Assembly: GCA_034437455.1 (NCBI GenBank) | Contig: DAOTUB010000153.1 | Span: forward strand, 1-34,305 | Source: DAOTUB01 sp034437455 | GTDB taxonomy: Bacteria; Chloroflexota; Anaerolineae; B4-G1 | DNA: 34,305 nt | Direction: 5' to 3' | In this document: in pieces, positions 27,767-34,305 of the stretch | How positions within the stretch are numbered: the stretch's first letter is position 1 | Layout of the letters: each line of letters begins with the position of its first letter | Position numbers and translations under genes: made by a program | Notes under the pieces: model-generated | The model's database searches: none | Seen by the model: only the letters and a program-made list of their open reading frames with translations | Told to the model about the DNA's origin: nothing

Positions 27767-28099
27767 TTGCGCAAACCACAGCGGCGGATCGAAACCTTTG
27801 TCGTGACGTTCACGCATGAGGATGAGGTTCTGGTTCGTTTTGAGCGAGAAGTTCATACGATGGTCAAATTCTCTGTCCAATATCGCGCTAAAATTCAGGG
27901 GGAGTGGCGACCTATTGTACGTTTCGACACAGCGCATGGATATGCACACCAGGACACAAGTTATCCCGACGGCAGGCAAAAGACGCGGAAAATGAAACTG
28001 GATGATTACGGTGTCGCGTTGACACAAGCCCTGCGTGATGTAAAAGCGCGGTGGGAATTCTACCGCGAGCGATATGAGAGGTGGCAAGATGGAACGTGA
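27767..28099 (+). CDS. Small protein of a two-gene cassette (possible toxin-like partner)
   Basis: A 110-residue protein from TTG 27767 with GGAGAG upstream. Sequence is basic and rich in Arg/Tyr: FSVQYRAKIQGEWRPIVRFDTAHGYAHQDTSYPDGRQKTRKMKLDDYGVALTQALRDVKARWEFYRERYERW. The central VRFDTAHGYAHQD and a C-terminal helix recall a family of short proteins paired with DUF5647-like partners. It overlaps the next gene by 11 bp. A toxin-antitoxin role is suggested only by the pairing and sizes. Confidence 0.7.
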   Translation: MRKPQRRIETFVVTFTHEDEVLVRFEREVHTMVKFSVQYRAKIQGEWRPIVRFDTAHGYAHQDTSYPDGRQKTRKMKLDDYGVALTQALRDVKARWEFYRERYERWQDGT

Positions 28100-28364
28100 A
28101 GAGCAATTCAGACGCAATCACGATTTATTTGAGATGTTTATGCTGGAGGCGCTGAACGATCCGCAACTGACCGAACACATTCCCAGTGGTGCTTCGATAA
28201 TCTTTCTTCCAGAGAACGATGTCGAACTGGCGGAGGCCAATCGTGAACTCGCCCAAATGAAACAGGAGGCAGGCGAACAGGTCGTCTTTGTGCGGGTGAA
28301 GCTGGTACCGGAGGTGCGTGCCATTTTTGTCCCCCGCTTGAGCGTAGAACCGGCCTTTGCGTAA
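28089..28364 (+). CDS. DUF5647-like small protein
   Basis: A 91-residue protein from ATG 28089 with GAGAGG at a 7-nt distance. NHDLFEMFMLEALNDPQLTEHIPSGASIIFLPENDVELAEANRELAQMKQEAGEQVVFVRVKLVP fits the DUF5647 pattern (helix, IPxGAxIxFLPxxDxELAxxNxEL, strand). The product is acidic, opposite in charge to its partner, as is common for antitoxins. Activity unproven. Confidence 0.75.
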   Translation: MEREEQFRRNHDLFEMFMLEALNDPQLTEHIPSGASIIFLPENDVELAEANRELAQMKQEAGEQVVFVRVKLVPEVRAIFVPRLSVEPAFA

Positions 28365-28408
28365 TAGCACATCGCACGAGATTTGTTTACAATCGAGGAG
28401 GACAAGCA

Positions 28409-29491
28409 ATGACCGAAAACGTCTATCGCAAACTGGCCCAACGGCTGGACGCTATGCCGAATGGCTTCCCCGCTACCGAGAGCGGTTCCGATCTGCGCCT
28501 GCTGGCCAAGATGTTCACCCCAGAGGAGGCGGCGCTGGCCGCCGTGATGTGCATGACGCCCGAACCAGCCACCGACATCGCCGCCCGCGTCGGTATGGAT
28601 CCCAAAGTGGCCTACCGCACGCTCAAGGGGATGGCTCGCAAGGGGCTGATCTTTGCCCGGCGAGGCGAGGGAAAATTCGCTTTCGAGTTGATGCCCTTCG
28701 CCGTCGGCTTTTACGAGGAGCAGTTGCCTCGTATGGACGAGGAGATGGCGACGTTATTCGAGGAATACTACCGGGAGGCGGTGGGCGCCGGAATCACCAG
28801 CAGCACACCCTCTCTGATGCGCGTCATCCCTGTCGAGGAGGCGGTCCCGTTCGACCTGGAGATATTCCCCTACGAGCGCGCCAGCGAGTTGATCGAGAAC
28901 GCCAAGGCCTGGGGCGTGCGCGAGTGCATCTGCCGCGTCCAGCAGCGACTCCTCGGAAAGGGGTGCGATCATCCGGTCGAGATCTGCCTGACCCTGGCGC
29001 CGATTGAGGGCATTTTCGACCACAGCGAGGTGACCCGCGCCATCACCAAGGAGGAATCGCTGCGCCTCCTGCGCCAGGCCGAGGAATCGGGCCTGGTCCA
29101 CTCCACGGGCAACTATCGCGATGGACTCTTTTACATCTGCAACTGTTGCACCTGCTGCTGCGCGGTGCTGCGCGGCGTGTCCGAGTTTGCCGTCCCCACT
29201 GCCGTCGCTCACTCCGACTTTTACGCCGTCGTGGACGCCGATCTGTGCATCGGCTGCGGTGATTGCGTCGAGCGCTGTTCCTTTGGGGCGCTTGCGGTCC
29301 CCGACGACCTCTGCGAGGTCGATTATGCGCGCTGCGTGGGTTGCGGGCTATGTGCCGTCGCCTGCTCCACCGACGCGCTGCACCTGGAGCGCCGGCCCGA
29401 GGGCGAGACGCCCGCGCCGCCGTCCGACCTCGATGCGTGGATGGTTGAACGCGCCGAGGAGCGGGGCATTTCCCTCGAAGCGATTCAGTAG
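28409..29491 (+). CDS. 4Fe-4S protein with N-terminal winged-helix-like domain
   Basis: A 360-residue cytoplasmic protein. AGGAGG precedes the ATG. Residues ~30-100 look like a winged helix (MFTPEEAALAAVMCMTPEPATDIAARVGMDPKVAYRTLKGMARKGLIFARRGEGKFAFEL). The middle carries cysteine sets CICRVQQRLLGKGCDHPVEIC (~172-192) and YICNCCTCCCAVLRG (~242-256), as in CCG-like/unusual Fe-S redox proteins. The C-terminus has two classic ferredoxin motifs: CIGCGDCVERC (~277-287) and CVGCGLCAVAC (~306-316). Possibly an electron carrier or a redox-responsive regulator; the wHTH-like part may act on DNA or simply as a scaffold. A TACAAT at 28388-28393 could be its -10 box, but a matching -35 is weak. Confidence 0.87.
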   Translation: MTENVYRKLAQRLDAMPNGFPATESGSDLRLLAKMFTPEEAALAAVMCMTPEPATDIAARVGMDPKVAYRTLKGMARKGLIFARRGEGKFAFELMPFAVGFYEEQLPRMDEEMATLFEEYYREAVGAGITSSTPSLMRVIPVEEAVPFDLEIFPYERASELIENAKAWGVRECICRVQQRLLGKGCDHPVEICLTLAPIEGIFDHSEVTRAITKEESLRLLRQAEESGLVHSTGNYRDGLFYICNCCTCCCAVLRGVSEFAVPTAVAHSDFYAVVDADLCIGCGDCVERCSFGALAVPDDLCEVDYARCVGCGLCAVACSTDALHLERRPEGETPAPPSDLDAWMVERAEERGISLEAIQ

Positions 29492-29514
29492 CGCGACCAT
29501 AGGGCGGCGCGACG

Positions 29515-30093
29515 TCATCCCGATTCGTACCACAAGTTCTGCACGTCGACGCCCACCGGCGGCGCTTCGGCCAATGGACCACCAAGGGGCTGCCCCATGG
29601 GAACGACACCGTTGATCTCTAGCGAGAACGCAGATGGCACGCCAAAGGCTCCCACTTCGGTCAGACGCTCGTTGACCGCCCGCACGTAGGTTTTCGGCGG
29701 GCCGATGTCTCGAAGCGAGAGGGTCAGGGTCGTGCCGTCTGCGGCTCGCATCGACTCGACGACCTGGTTGGGAAAGTCATCCTGGCTCTCAAAGACGGCT
29801 TTCACGATGGGAGCCGGCGGGTTCTGGTCGGGGATGCCAGCAAAGACGGTGTAGCTGAACACGTCGTCCCGCAGGTGTTCCGCCAGGCTCAGGTTGTCGC
29901 TGAACACGGCAAAGACGTCGTACTGCCCGTCGCCTTGCAGGTCGCTGCGGGCAAAGAGCACCGTGCCGCTGCCCCGGACCGTGTAGCGTACCTTGACGAA
30001 CCAGGCCAACGTGGTGGTCTCTCCGTTCGTGGTCAACACAACCCAACGCATTGGACCGGCCATAACCAGTGTCTTGTACTCGACGGTTTCCAT
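29515..30093 (-). CDS. Protein of unknown function downstream of hyuB
   Basis: A 192-residue protein from ATG 30093 with AGGGGA upstream. I do not recognise a family. It seems all-beta in character (MRWVVLTTNGETTTLAWFVKVRYTVRGSGTVLFARSD, DGTTLTLSLRDIGPPKTYVRAVNERL), with no signal peptide or membrane helix. There is a Pro/Gly-rich C-terminus and a mostly acidic charge pattern. It is on the same strand as hyuAB, separated by 162 bp with two palindromes, and convergent with the Fe-S gene, 23 bp apart. A function with hydantoinase is possible from position only. Confidence 0.7.
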   Translation of the reverse strand: METVEYKTLVMAGPMRWVVLTTNGETTTLAWFVKVRYTVRGSGTVLFARSDLQGDGQYDVFAVFSDNLSLAEHLRDDVFSYTVFAGIPDQNPPAPIVKAVFESQDDFPNQVVESMRAADGTTLTLSLRDIGPPKTYVRAVNERLTEVGAFGVPSAFSLEINGVVPMGQPLGGPLAEAPPVGVDVQNLWYESG

Positions 30094-30112
30094 AGTCCCC
30101 TGTTGAAAATCG

Positions 30113-30168
30113 GTAAGCGTTCACCCCTCCCTCGTAGGGAGGGGCAGGGGGAAGGGGTGAACGGTTAC
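30113..30168. repeat. Palindrome between hyuB and the unknown gene, GC-rich type
   Basis: Arms 30113-30127 and 30154-30168 pair at 14 of 15 positions (GTAA-CGTTCACCCC with GGGGTGAACG-TTAC). An inner CCTCCCT/AGGGAGG hairpin lies at 30126-30142. No coding function; it should form a strong hairpin in the transcript upstream of the unknown gene. Confidence 0.75.
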
Positions 30169-30175
30169 GAAAATC

Positions 30176-30248
30176 GTAGCCGCGATTTCGTCGGATTGGT
30201 ACAATCCGCTATCGCGTAGAGCAGGCGCGTTATGGAAAACGCGGCTAC
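30176..30248. repeat. Diverged GTAG...CTAC palindromic element
   Basis: Outer arms GTAGCCGCG (30176-30184) and CGCGGCTAC (30240-30248) are perfect. The core CGGATTGGTACAATCCG differs in one base from the core of the elements at 26037-26104 and 34111-34177. It ends 8 bp before the hyuB stop codon. Confidence 0.7.
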
Positions 30249-30255
30249 CTTCATC

Positions 30256-31929
30256 CTATTCGCTCGATCTGCGCTTATCCAGTCCGTAGTACTTGTTCGC
30301 CTGCTCCAGCGTGATGTAACCGTTCTTCAGGTCTCGTTTCACCAGTTCCAGTGGGCGTTCCATCGGATCGCCCCAACCCGCACCCGTGCCCGTCATCACC
30401 TGGATGACGTCGTCCGTGTTCAGGGTGAGGCCGCTCACCACTGCGTGGCGCTCCGTCTCGCCGTTCGCCCGGCGGATCAGCACGTGGTTGGGCGAACCCG
30501 GTTGGCCGCCCTTCAAAGGCCACGGCGGGACCTTGTCGCGGGTGTAGGCCACCGTCAGCCAAGCGTTGTCCGACTTGATGCGATAGTCGATCCGCACCCC
30601 CTTGCCGCCCCGGTGAAAGCCCGCGCCGCCGTCCTCGTCGTGGAAGCTGAGATAGTCGACCGTCACGCCGTAGCGCGCCTCGGCCATCTCGGCCGGGCAG
30701 TTGTAGGTCTCGCCGTGCAGCGCCGAAAACTGGCCCGAGTTGCCGTCGGAGGTCGACGAGCCGCCCCAGCCGCCCAGCTCGGGTTCGATCACGGCATATG
30801 AGCGGCCGGTGTCGGGATGGGCGCCGCCAAACAGCGTGCCGCACACCGAAGCAAACCCGCCCGCGGGTAGCAGCTCCGGCATGTGAGGGGCCAGACAGCG
30901 CCAGATCAGGTCGTGTACCCGGATGGTGATCTCGTAATAGATGCCCTGGGCCGCCGGATAGATCGGGTCAAAGACACTTCCATGGCGCGTCAGGACCTTG
31001 AGCGGGCGGAAGGTGCCGCCGTTCGCCAGCCTTTCGGGCGAGACGATGCCCTTGAAGGCGATCTGGCAGGCGACCGTCGCCTCGTCCTTGCTCATGTTGA
31101 AGGGGCCTTTGTCCTGATCGGGATTGTCCCGCAGGTCGATGATGAACTCGTCGTCGGTGATCTCGACGGTGACTGCATAGTCCGGCCCCGAGTCCTGCGG
31201 CTCGACGAGCGAGTACTTGCCCTTGGGCAGCCGCTTCAGCGCGGCCAGCGTGACCTGCTCGCCATAGTCGAGGTACTCGTTCACCGCGTGGAGGAAGGTG
31301 TCCTTGCCATACTTGTTCACGACTTCGAGGACGCGGCGCTCGCCGACCCGCACCGAGGCCACGCCGGCCCACAGATCGCCGATCAGAAAGTCGGGCATGC
31401 GGCAGTTCGCGGTGAGGATGTCGAACACCGACCGGATCGGCTCGCCCCGGGAAAAGAGCTTGATGCCCGACAGGATCATCCCCTCCTGAAAGATCTCGGT
31501 CGCGTCCGTCGACATGCTGCCGGGCACCATGCCGCCCACGTCGTTCCAGTGGGCGATGTTCGCGGTCCAGGCGACCAGCTCGCCGTCCGCAAAGACCGGC
31601 ATGGTCAGGATGACGTCGTTCAGGTGCGTCACGCCGCCATGGTACGGGTCGTTGGTGATGAAAATGTCGCCCGGTTCGATGTCGCCCGGCTGGTCGAACT
31701 TTTTCAGCACTTGCTTGACGGTCTTGTCCAGCACGCCGACAAAAGCCGGGATCCCCGCCCCAGAACCGGCCATCTCGCCGTCCTTGTCGGTGATGCCCGT
31801 GCCCATGTCGAGCACCTCGTAGATGATGGCGCTCATCGCCGTGCGGCGCAGCGCGGCGAACATCTCGTCGGCGGCCGCCTGTAGCGAGTTTTGGATAATC
31901 TCAAGCGTAATCGGATCGTAGTTGCTCAT
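30256..31929 (-). CDS. hyuB: Hydantoinase/oxoprolinase B-family subunit
   Basis: The B subunit of an ATP-dependent hydantoinase/5-oxoprolinase-type amidohydrolase, which opens cyclic amides such as hydantoins. I start at ATG 31929 (MSNYDPITLEIIQNSL), with AAGGAGG at an 8-nt distance; an upstream frame from 31989 lacks one. At 557 residues it has normal length. Blocks visible: FITNDPYHGGVTHLNDVILTMPVF (metal-binding-type NDP.HGG.H..D), GLxxGSMSTDATEI, PAAQGIYYEITIRVHDLIWR and the C-terminal HRGGKGVRIDYRI region. It follows hyuA with the start codon 3 bp after the hyuA stop. The two form a complex. Substrate not set by sequence. Confidence 0.93.
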   Translation of the reverse strand: MSNYDPITLEIIQNSLQAAADEMFAALRRTAMSAIIYEVLDMGTGITDKDGEMAGSGAGIPAFVGVLDKTVKQVLKKFDQPGDIEPGDIFITNDPYHGGVTHLNDVILTMPVFADGELVAWTANIAHWNDVGGMVPGSMSTDATEIFQEGMILSGIKLFSRGEPIRSVFDILTANCRMPDFLIGDLWAGVASVRVGERRVLEVVNKYGKDTFLHAVNEYLDYGEQVTLAALKRLPKGKYSLVEPQDSGPDYAVTVEITDDEFIIDLRDNPDQDKGPFNMSKDEATVACQIAFKGIVSPERLANGGTFRPLKVLTRHGSVFDPIYPAAQGIYYEITIRVHDLIWRCLAPHMPELLPAGGFASVCGTLFGGAHPDTGRSYAVIEPELGGWGGSSTSDGNSGQFSALHGETYNCPAEMAEARYGVTVDYLSFHDEDGGAGFHRGGKGVRIDYRIKSDNAWLTVAYTRDKVPPWPLKGGQPGSPNHVLIRRANGETERHAVVSGLTLNTDDVIQVMTGTGAGWGDPMERPLELVKRDLKNGYITLEQANKYYGLDKRRSSE

Positions 31930-31931
31930 GA

Positions 31932-33992
31932 TCAAGCCTCCTTCTGCTTGGTGAGGATGTGATAGTTGCCGTACTCGTCCACGTGACACGGCAGGCCGGG
32001 CGGGATCACGGTCGTGGCCCCGGCCTCCTCGATGACGGCCGGGCCGACGAAACTCATCCCGGGTTCCAGCGCGTCGCCGTCGTAGATCGTTGCCCGATGG
32101 ATGCCCGCTTCGACGTAATCCACTTCCCGATTGGCTTTGATCGCGTCCCCGAGGTTGCGCCCCGTGGTTGGGAATTTCTCTGGTTCCAGCTTGTCTACCT
32201 CGGCGATGGCGACCAGGTGATAGACGACCAGTTCGACGGGAGCGTCCAGCGTGTAGGTGTACTCCCGTTCATAGTCCGTGTCGAACCGCTTGCGGATGGC
32301 GGCGAGTTGCTCGTCCGTGATCTCCCCGCCGGGCAGGACGATCTCAACCGAGTGCTCCTGGTTCTGATAGCGGCAGCGGCCATAGCGCAGGAAGTGGACG
32401 CGCGAGGCGTCAATATCCTCGGCGGCGAATTCCTGGAGTGCCTGTTCCTCGAGCTGATGCAGGTCCGCGTCGAGCTGTGCCGCTGCTCCCTCGGTGGATA
32501 GCTCGACGATCTGGGTGAGCAGGTAATCGCGGCGCAGGTCGCTGAGCAACATGCCCCAGGCCGAAAAGACGCTTGATTGCCTGGGGATGATCACCTGCTT
32601 GATGTTCAGCTCCCGCGCCAGCGCGCAGGCGTGCATGCCGCCGCCGCCGCCGAAAGCGATCAGCGTAAAGTCGCGCGGGTCGTGGCCGCGGTTGACGGAG
32701 ATGAGCTTGATGGCGTTGACCATGTTGTTGTTGGCGATGCGGATGATGCTGCGCGCCGCCTCCTTCCGGTCGATGTTGAGCGTCTCGGTCAGCTTGTTCA
32801 GCGCGCCCGCCACCCCGTCCATATCCGCCTCCAGCGTGCCGCCGCAGAAATAGTGCGGGTTGATGCGGCCCAGTGCCAGGTTCGCGTCGGTCGTCGTCGC
32901 CTCGGTCCCGCCGATGCCGTAAGAGACCGGGCCGGGCACGGCGCCCGCGCTCTGCGGGCCGACGTGGAGTCGCTGGAACTCGTCCACCCAGGCGATAGAG
33001 CCGCCGCCCTGGCCGATCTCGACCAGGTCGACGACCGGCACCATCGCCGGGTAGCCGGCCGAGGTCTCGCTCCGCCCGATCTGATAGTCGGTGTTGAGCT
33101 TGACCTCGCCGCCCGTGATCAGCCCGCATTTGGCCGTCGTCCCGCCGACGTCGATGGCGATGGCGTCCAGCTCTCCGGTCAACCGGCTCAGCGCCGCCGC
33201 GCCCCAGATTCCGCTGGCAGGTCCCGACTCGATCATGGTGATGGGGATCTGGCGCGCGCTCTGGACCGTATCGACGCCGCAGTTCGATTGCATGATGTAG
33301 GGCGTGCAGCGCATCCCGGCGTCGTAGAGGGCGCTGGTCAGGCGGTCCAGGTAGCGATGGGCCACCGGCTGCACGTAGGCGGACAGCACGGCGGTGTTCG
33401 TGCGCTCGTACTCGCGCCACTCGCGCGTGATCTGGTGCGAGGCGACCGCCGAGACCTCCGGCCAGAGTTCTTTGATCTTTGCCAGCGTCGCCTCCTCGTG
33501 GGCCGGGTTGGCGTAGGAGTTGATAAAGCTGATGGCAATCGCCTCGACGCCCTCGGTCCGGAAATCGTCGAGGATGGCGGGCAACCCGGAAAGGTCCAGC
33601 GGCGTGGTCTCGACTCCCTTGTAGTTGATGCGCTCCTTCAATTCGCGGCGCAGGTAACGCTCCACGAAGGGCTTGGGCTTGCGGTATTCCAGGTTGAAAA
33701 AGTCGGGGCGGGCGCCGCGACCGATCTCGATGATGTCGCGGAACCCCTCGGTCGTGAGCAGCCCGACCTGGGCCCCTTTTCTCTCGGTGATCGCGTTGAT
33801 GACGATGGTCGTCCCATGCACAAAGGACGCGAATTGGCTCGGCGTGATCTCGTTCGCCGCGATGACGTCCATCACGCCCTGCTCAAATTGCGCCGGGGTG
33901 GTGTGGCTCTTGCCCGTGACGACCTCGCCAGCGGGGGTCACGAACACCAGGTCCGTGAATGTACCTCCAATATCCGTAGCAACTCTCAGCAT
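31932..33992 (-). CDS. hyuA: Hydantoinase/oxoprolinase A-family subunit
   Basis: The ATP-binding A subunit of the hydantoinase pair, 686 residues with an actin-like/ASKHA fold. It starts with the phosphate-binding motif MLRVATDIGGTFTDLVF, has GTTIVINAITERKG, MIESGPASGIWGAA, IDVGGTTAKCGLI and FGGGGGMHACALARELN, all family hallmarks. GGAGGA precedes the ATG at 33992. It is first in the operon, followed by hyuB and an unknown gene. A related arrangement also occurs in acetone and acetophenone carboxylases, but the acetone carboxylase gamma subunit is not seen here, so hydantoin or N-methylhydantoin type substrates are more likely. Confidence 0.94.
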   Translation of the reverse strand: MLRVATDIGGTFTDLVFVTPAGEVVTGKSHTTPAQFEQGVMDVIAANEITPSQFASFVHGTTIVINAITERKGAQVGLLTTEGFRDIIEIGRGARPDFFNLEYRKPKPFVERYLRRELKERINYKGVETTPLDLSGLPAILDDFRTEGVEAIAISFINSYANPAHEEATLAKIKELWPEVSAVASHQITREWREYERTNTAVLSAYVQPVAHRYLDRLTSALYDAGMRCTPYIMQSNCGVDTVQSARQIPITMIESGPASGIWGAAALSRLTGELDAIAIDVGGTTAKCGLITGGEVKLNTDYQIGRSETSAGYPAMVPVVDLVEIGQGGGSIAWVDEFQRLHVGPQSAGAVPGPVSYGIGGTEATTTDANLALGRINPHYFCGGTLEADMDGVAGALNKLTETLNIDRKEAARSIIRIANNNMVNAIKLISVNRGHDPRDFTLIAFGGGGGMHACALARELNIKQVIIPRQSSVFSAWGMLLSDLRRDYLLTQIVELSTEGAAAQLDADLHQLEEQALQEFAAEDIDASRVHFLRYGRCRYQNQEHSVEIVLPGGEITDEQLAAIRKRFDTDYEREYTYTLDAPVELVVYHLVAIAEVDKLEPEKFPTTGRNLGDAIKANREVDYVEAGIHRATIYDGDALEPGMSFVGPAVIEEAGATTVIPPGLPCHVDEYGNYHILTKQKEA

Positions 33993-34305
33993 GTTGATTC
34001 CTCCATTATGAAATGTATGGCAAGGCGATTACCTGCCCGTGCGGATAGCGTGTGGGTGCTCATTCGATTGATTCTTTTATCCAATAATCCGCCCTCCTTA
34101 TCGAACCGATGTAGGGCGGTTGCGGATTGGGACAATCCGACGCTAACCGCCAAAGTCGGATAGCAAATCCGACCTACTTGTTTCTTTGGGAAACGGCGGC
34201 GGCCATGCTTGTTCCGCCGTTCCGATTGCCTTAAAACGAAAATCGCACTTTTCATCACCATTAGCCAAGATCATCGCCCGCACCAGTGTTTGCCCAGACG
34301 TCCTG
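33993..34305. other. Region upstream of hyuA to the window end
   Basis: No convincing gene. A 91-residue frame on the minus strand (33986-34261) overlaps the hyuA start and largely translates the repeat at 34111-34177, so I reject it. The hyuA promoter is probably here; I cannot identify a -35/-10 pair. A poorly conserved tract continues to the end. Confidence 0.5.
34111..34177 (+). repeat. GTAG...CTAC palindromic element, copy 3
   Basis: Nearly identical (three or so changes over ~67 bp) to the elements at 26037-26104 and 26165-26232, in the opposite orientation. Nested hairpins GGCGGTT/AACCGCC, GGATTG/CAATCC and GTCGGAT/ATCCGAC are all kept. It sits in the region upstream of hyuA. Confidence 0.85.

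Noticed and set aside
32577..34163. 528-codon plus-strand frame opposite hyuA
   Set aside because: Shadow of hyuA; the amino-acid composition is that of a reversed GC-rich frame, and its end translates repeat DNA.
33986..34261. 91-codon frame overlapping the hyuA start
   Set aside because: Mostly translated palindromic repeat, with its end inside hyuA.

Overview
This 34.3 kb window is bacterial chromosomal DNA of moderately high GC content. No rRNA, tRNA, CRISPR array, phage gene or transposase was seen. The gene content fits an uncultured Chloroflexota, probably Anaerolineae-like: Thr/Pro-rich linkers behind lipoprotein or membrane anchors, a very large cyclase-ATPase, HAMP/GAF proteins, BMP-type nucleoside uptake, a KamA-like enzyme next to an ATP-grasp ligase, HyuA/HyuB, and many short palindromic dispersed repeats. 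The taxonomic call is inference from gene style, not from a marker gene.

Layout. (1) 230-8062, minus strand: a nucleoside-type ABC importer (BMP lipoprotein, double ATPase, two permeases) followed by uvrC. The ATPase has a hydrophobic insert inside its first nucleotide-binding domain, and both permeases have extra N-terminal membrane segments. (2) 8656-14765, plus strand: cysteine desulfurase and mnmA (tRNA 2-thiolation), a small membrane protein, a DUF4160/DUF2442 pair and a TPR lytic transglycosylase lipoprotein. (3) 14775-26014, minus strand: ten tightly packed genes that could form one transcription unit. The promoter-proximal half looks metabolic (NTT/MFS-like transporter, D-Ala-D-Ala-ligase-like ATP-grasp, GAMT-like methyltransferase, lysine-2,3-aminomutase-like radical SAM enzyme). 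The distal half looks like signalling (Cache-HAMP receptor, MinD-like ATPase, zinc-finger protein, winged-helix protein, HAMP-GAF protein, and a large C1-C2-ATPase cyclase resembling mammalian soluble adenylyl cyclase). The halves are joined by a 4-bp ATGA overlap. (4) 26416-29491: an anchored esterase, divergent from a small two-gene cassette and an Fe-S protein with a probable N-terminal winged helix. (5) 29515-33992, minus strand: hyuA-hyuB and a downstream unknown gene.

The best candidate for an undescribed system is the signalling half of region 3. The Cache-HAMP receptor and the HAMP-GAF protein, otherwise different, end in the same ~50-residue tail (about half identical, ungapped). The genes between them encode a MinD-like ATPase, a zinc-finger protein and a winged-helix protein, and a cyclase follows. 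I infer that the tail is a docking module linking membrane or ligand sensing to the MinD-like switch and to cyclic-nucleotide output.

A second theme is short palindromic DNA. One ~34-bp palindromic repeat lies in frame inside coding sequence three times (uvrC once, the cyclase gene twice), and the cyclase gene carries two further repeat types. A GTAG...CTAC element occurs as a 128-bp tandem duplication before the transporter gene, again upstream of hyuA, and in diverged form downstream of hyuB. REPIN-like palindromes lie around bmpA. Several genes have a good -35/-10 pair placed so that transcription would start at or next to the start codon, suggesting leaderless transcripts.
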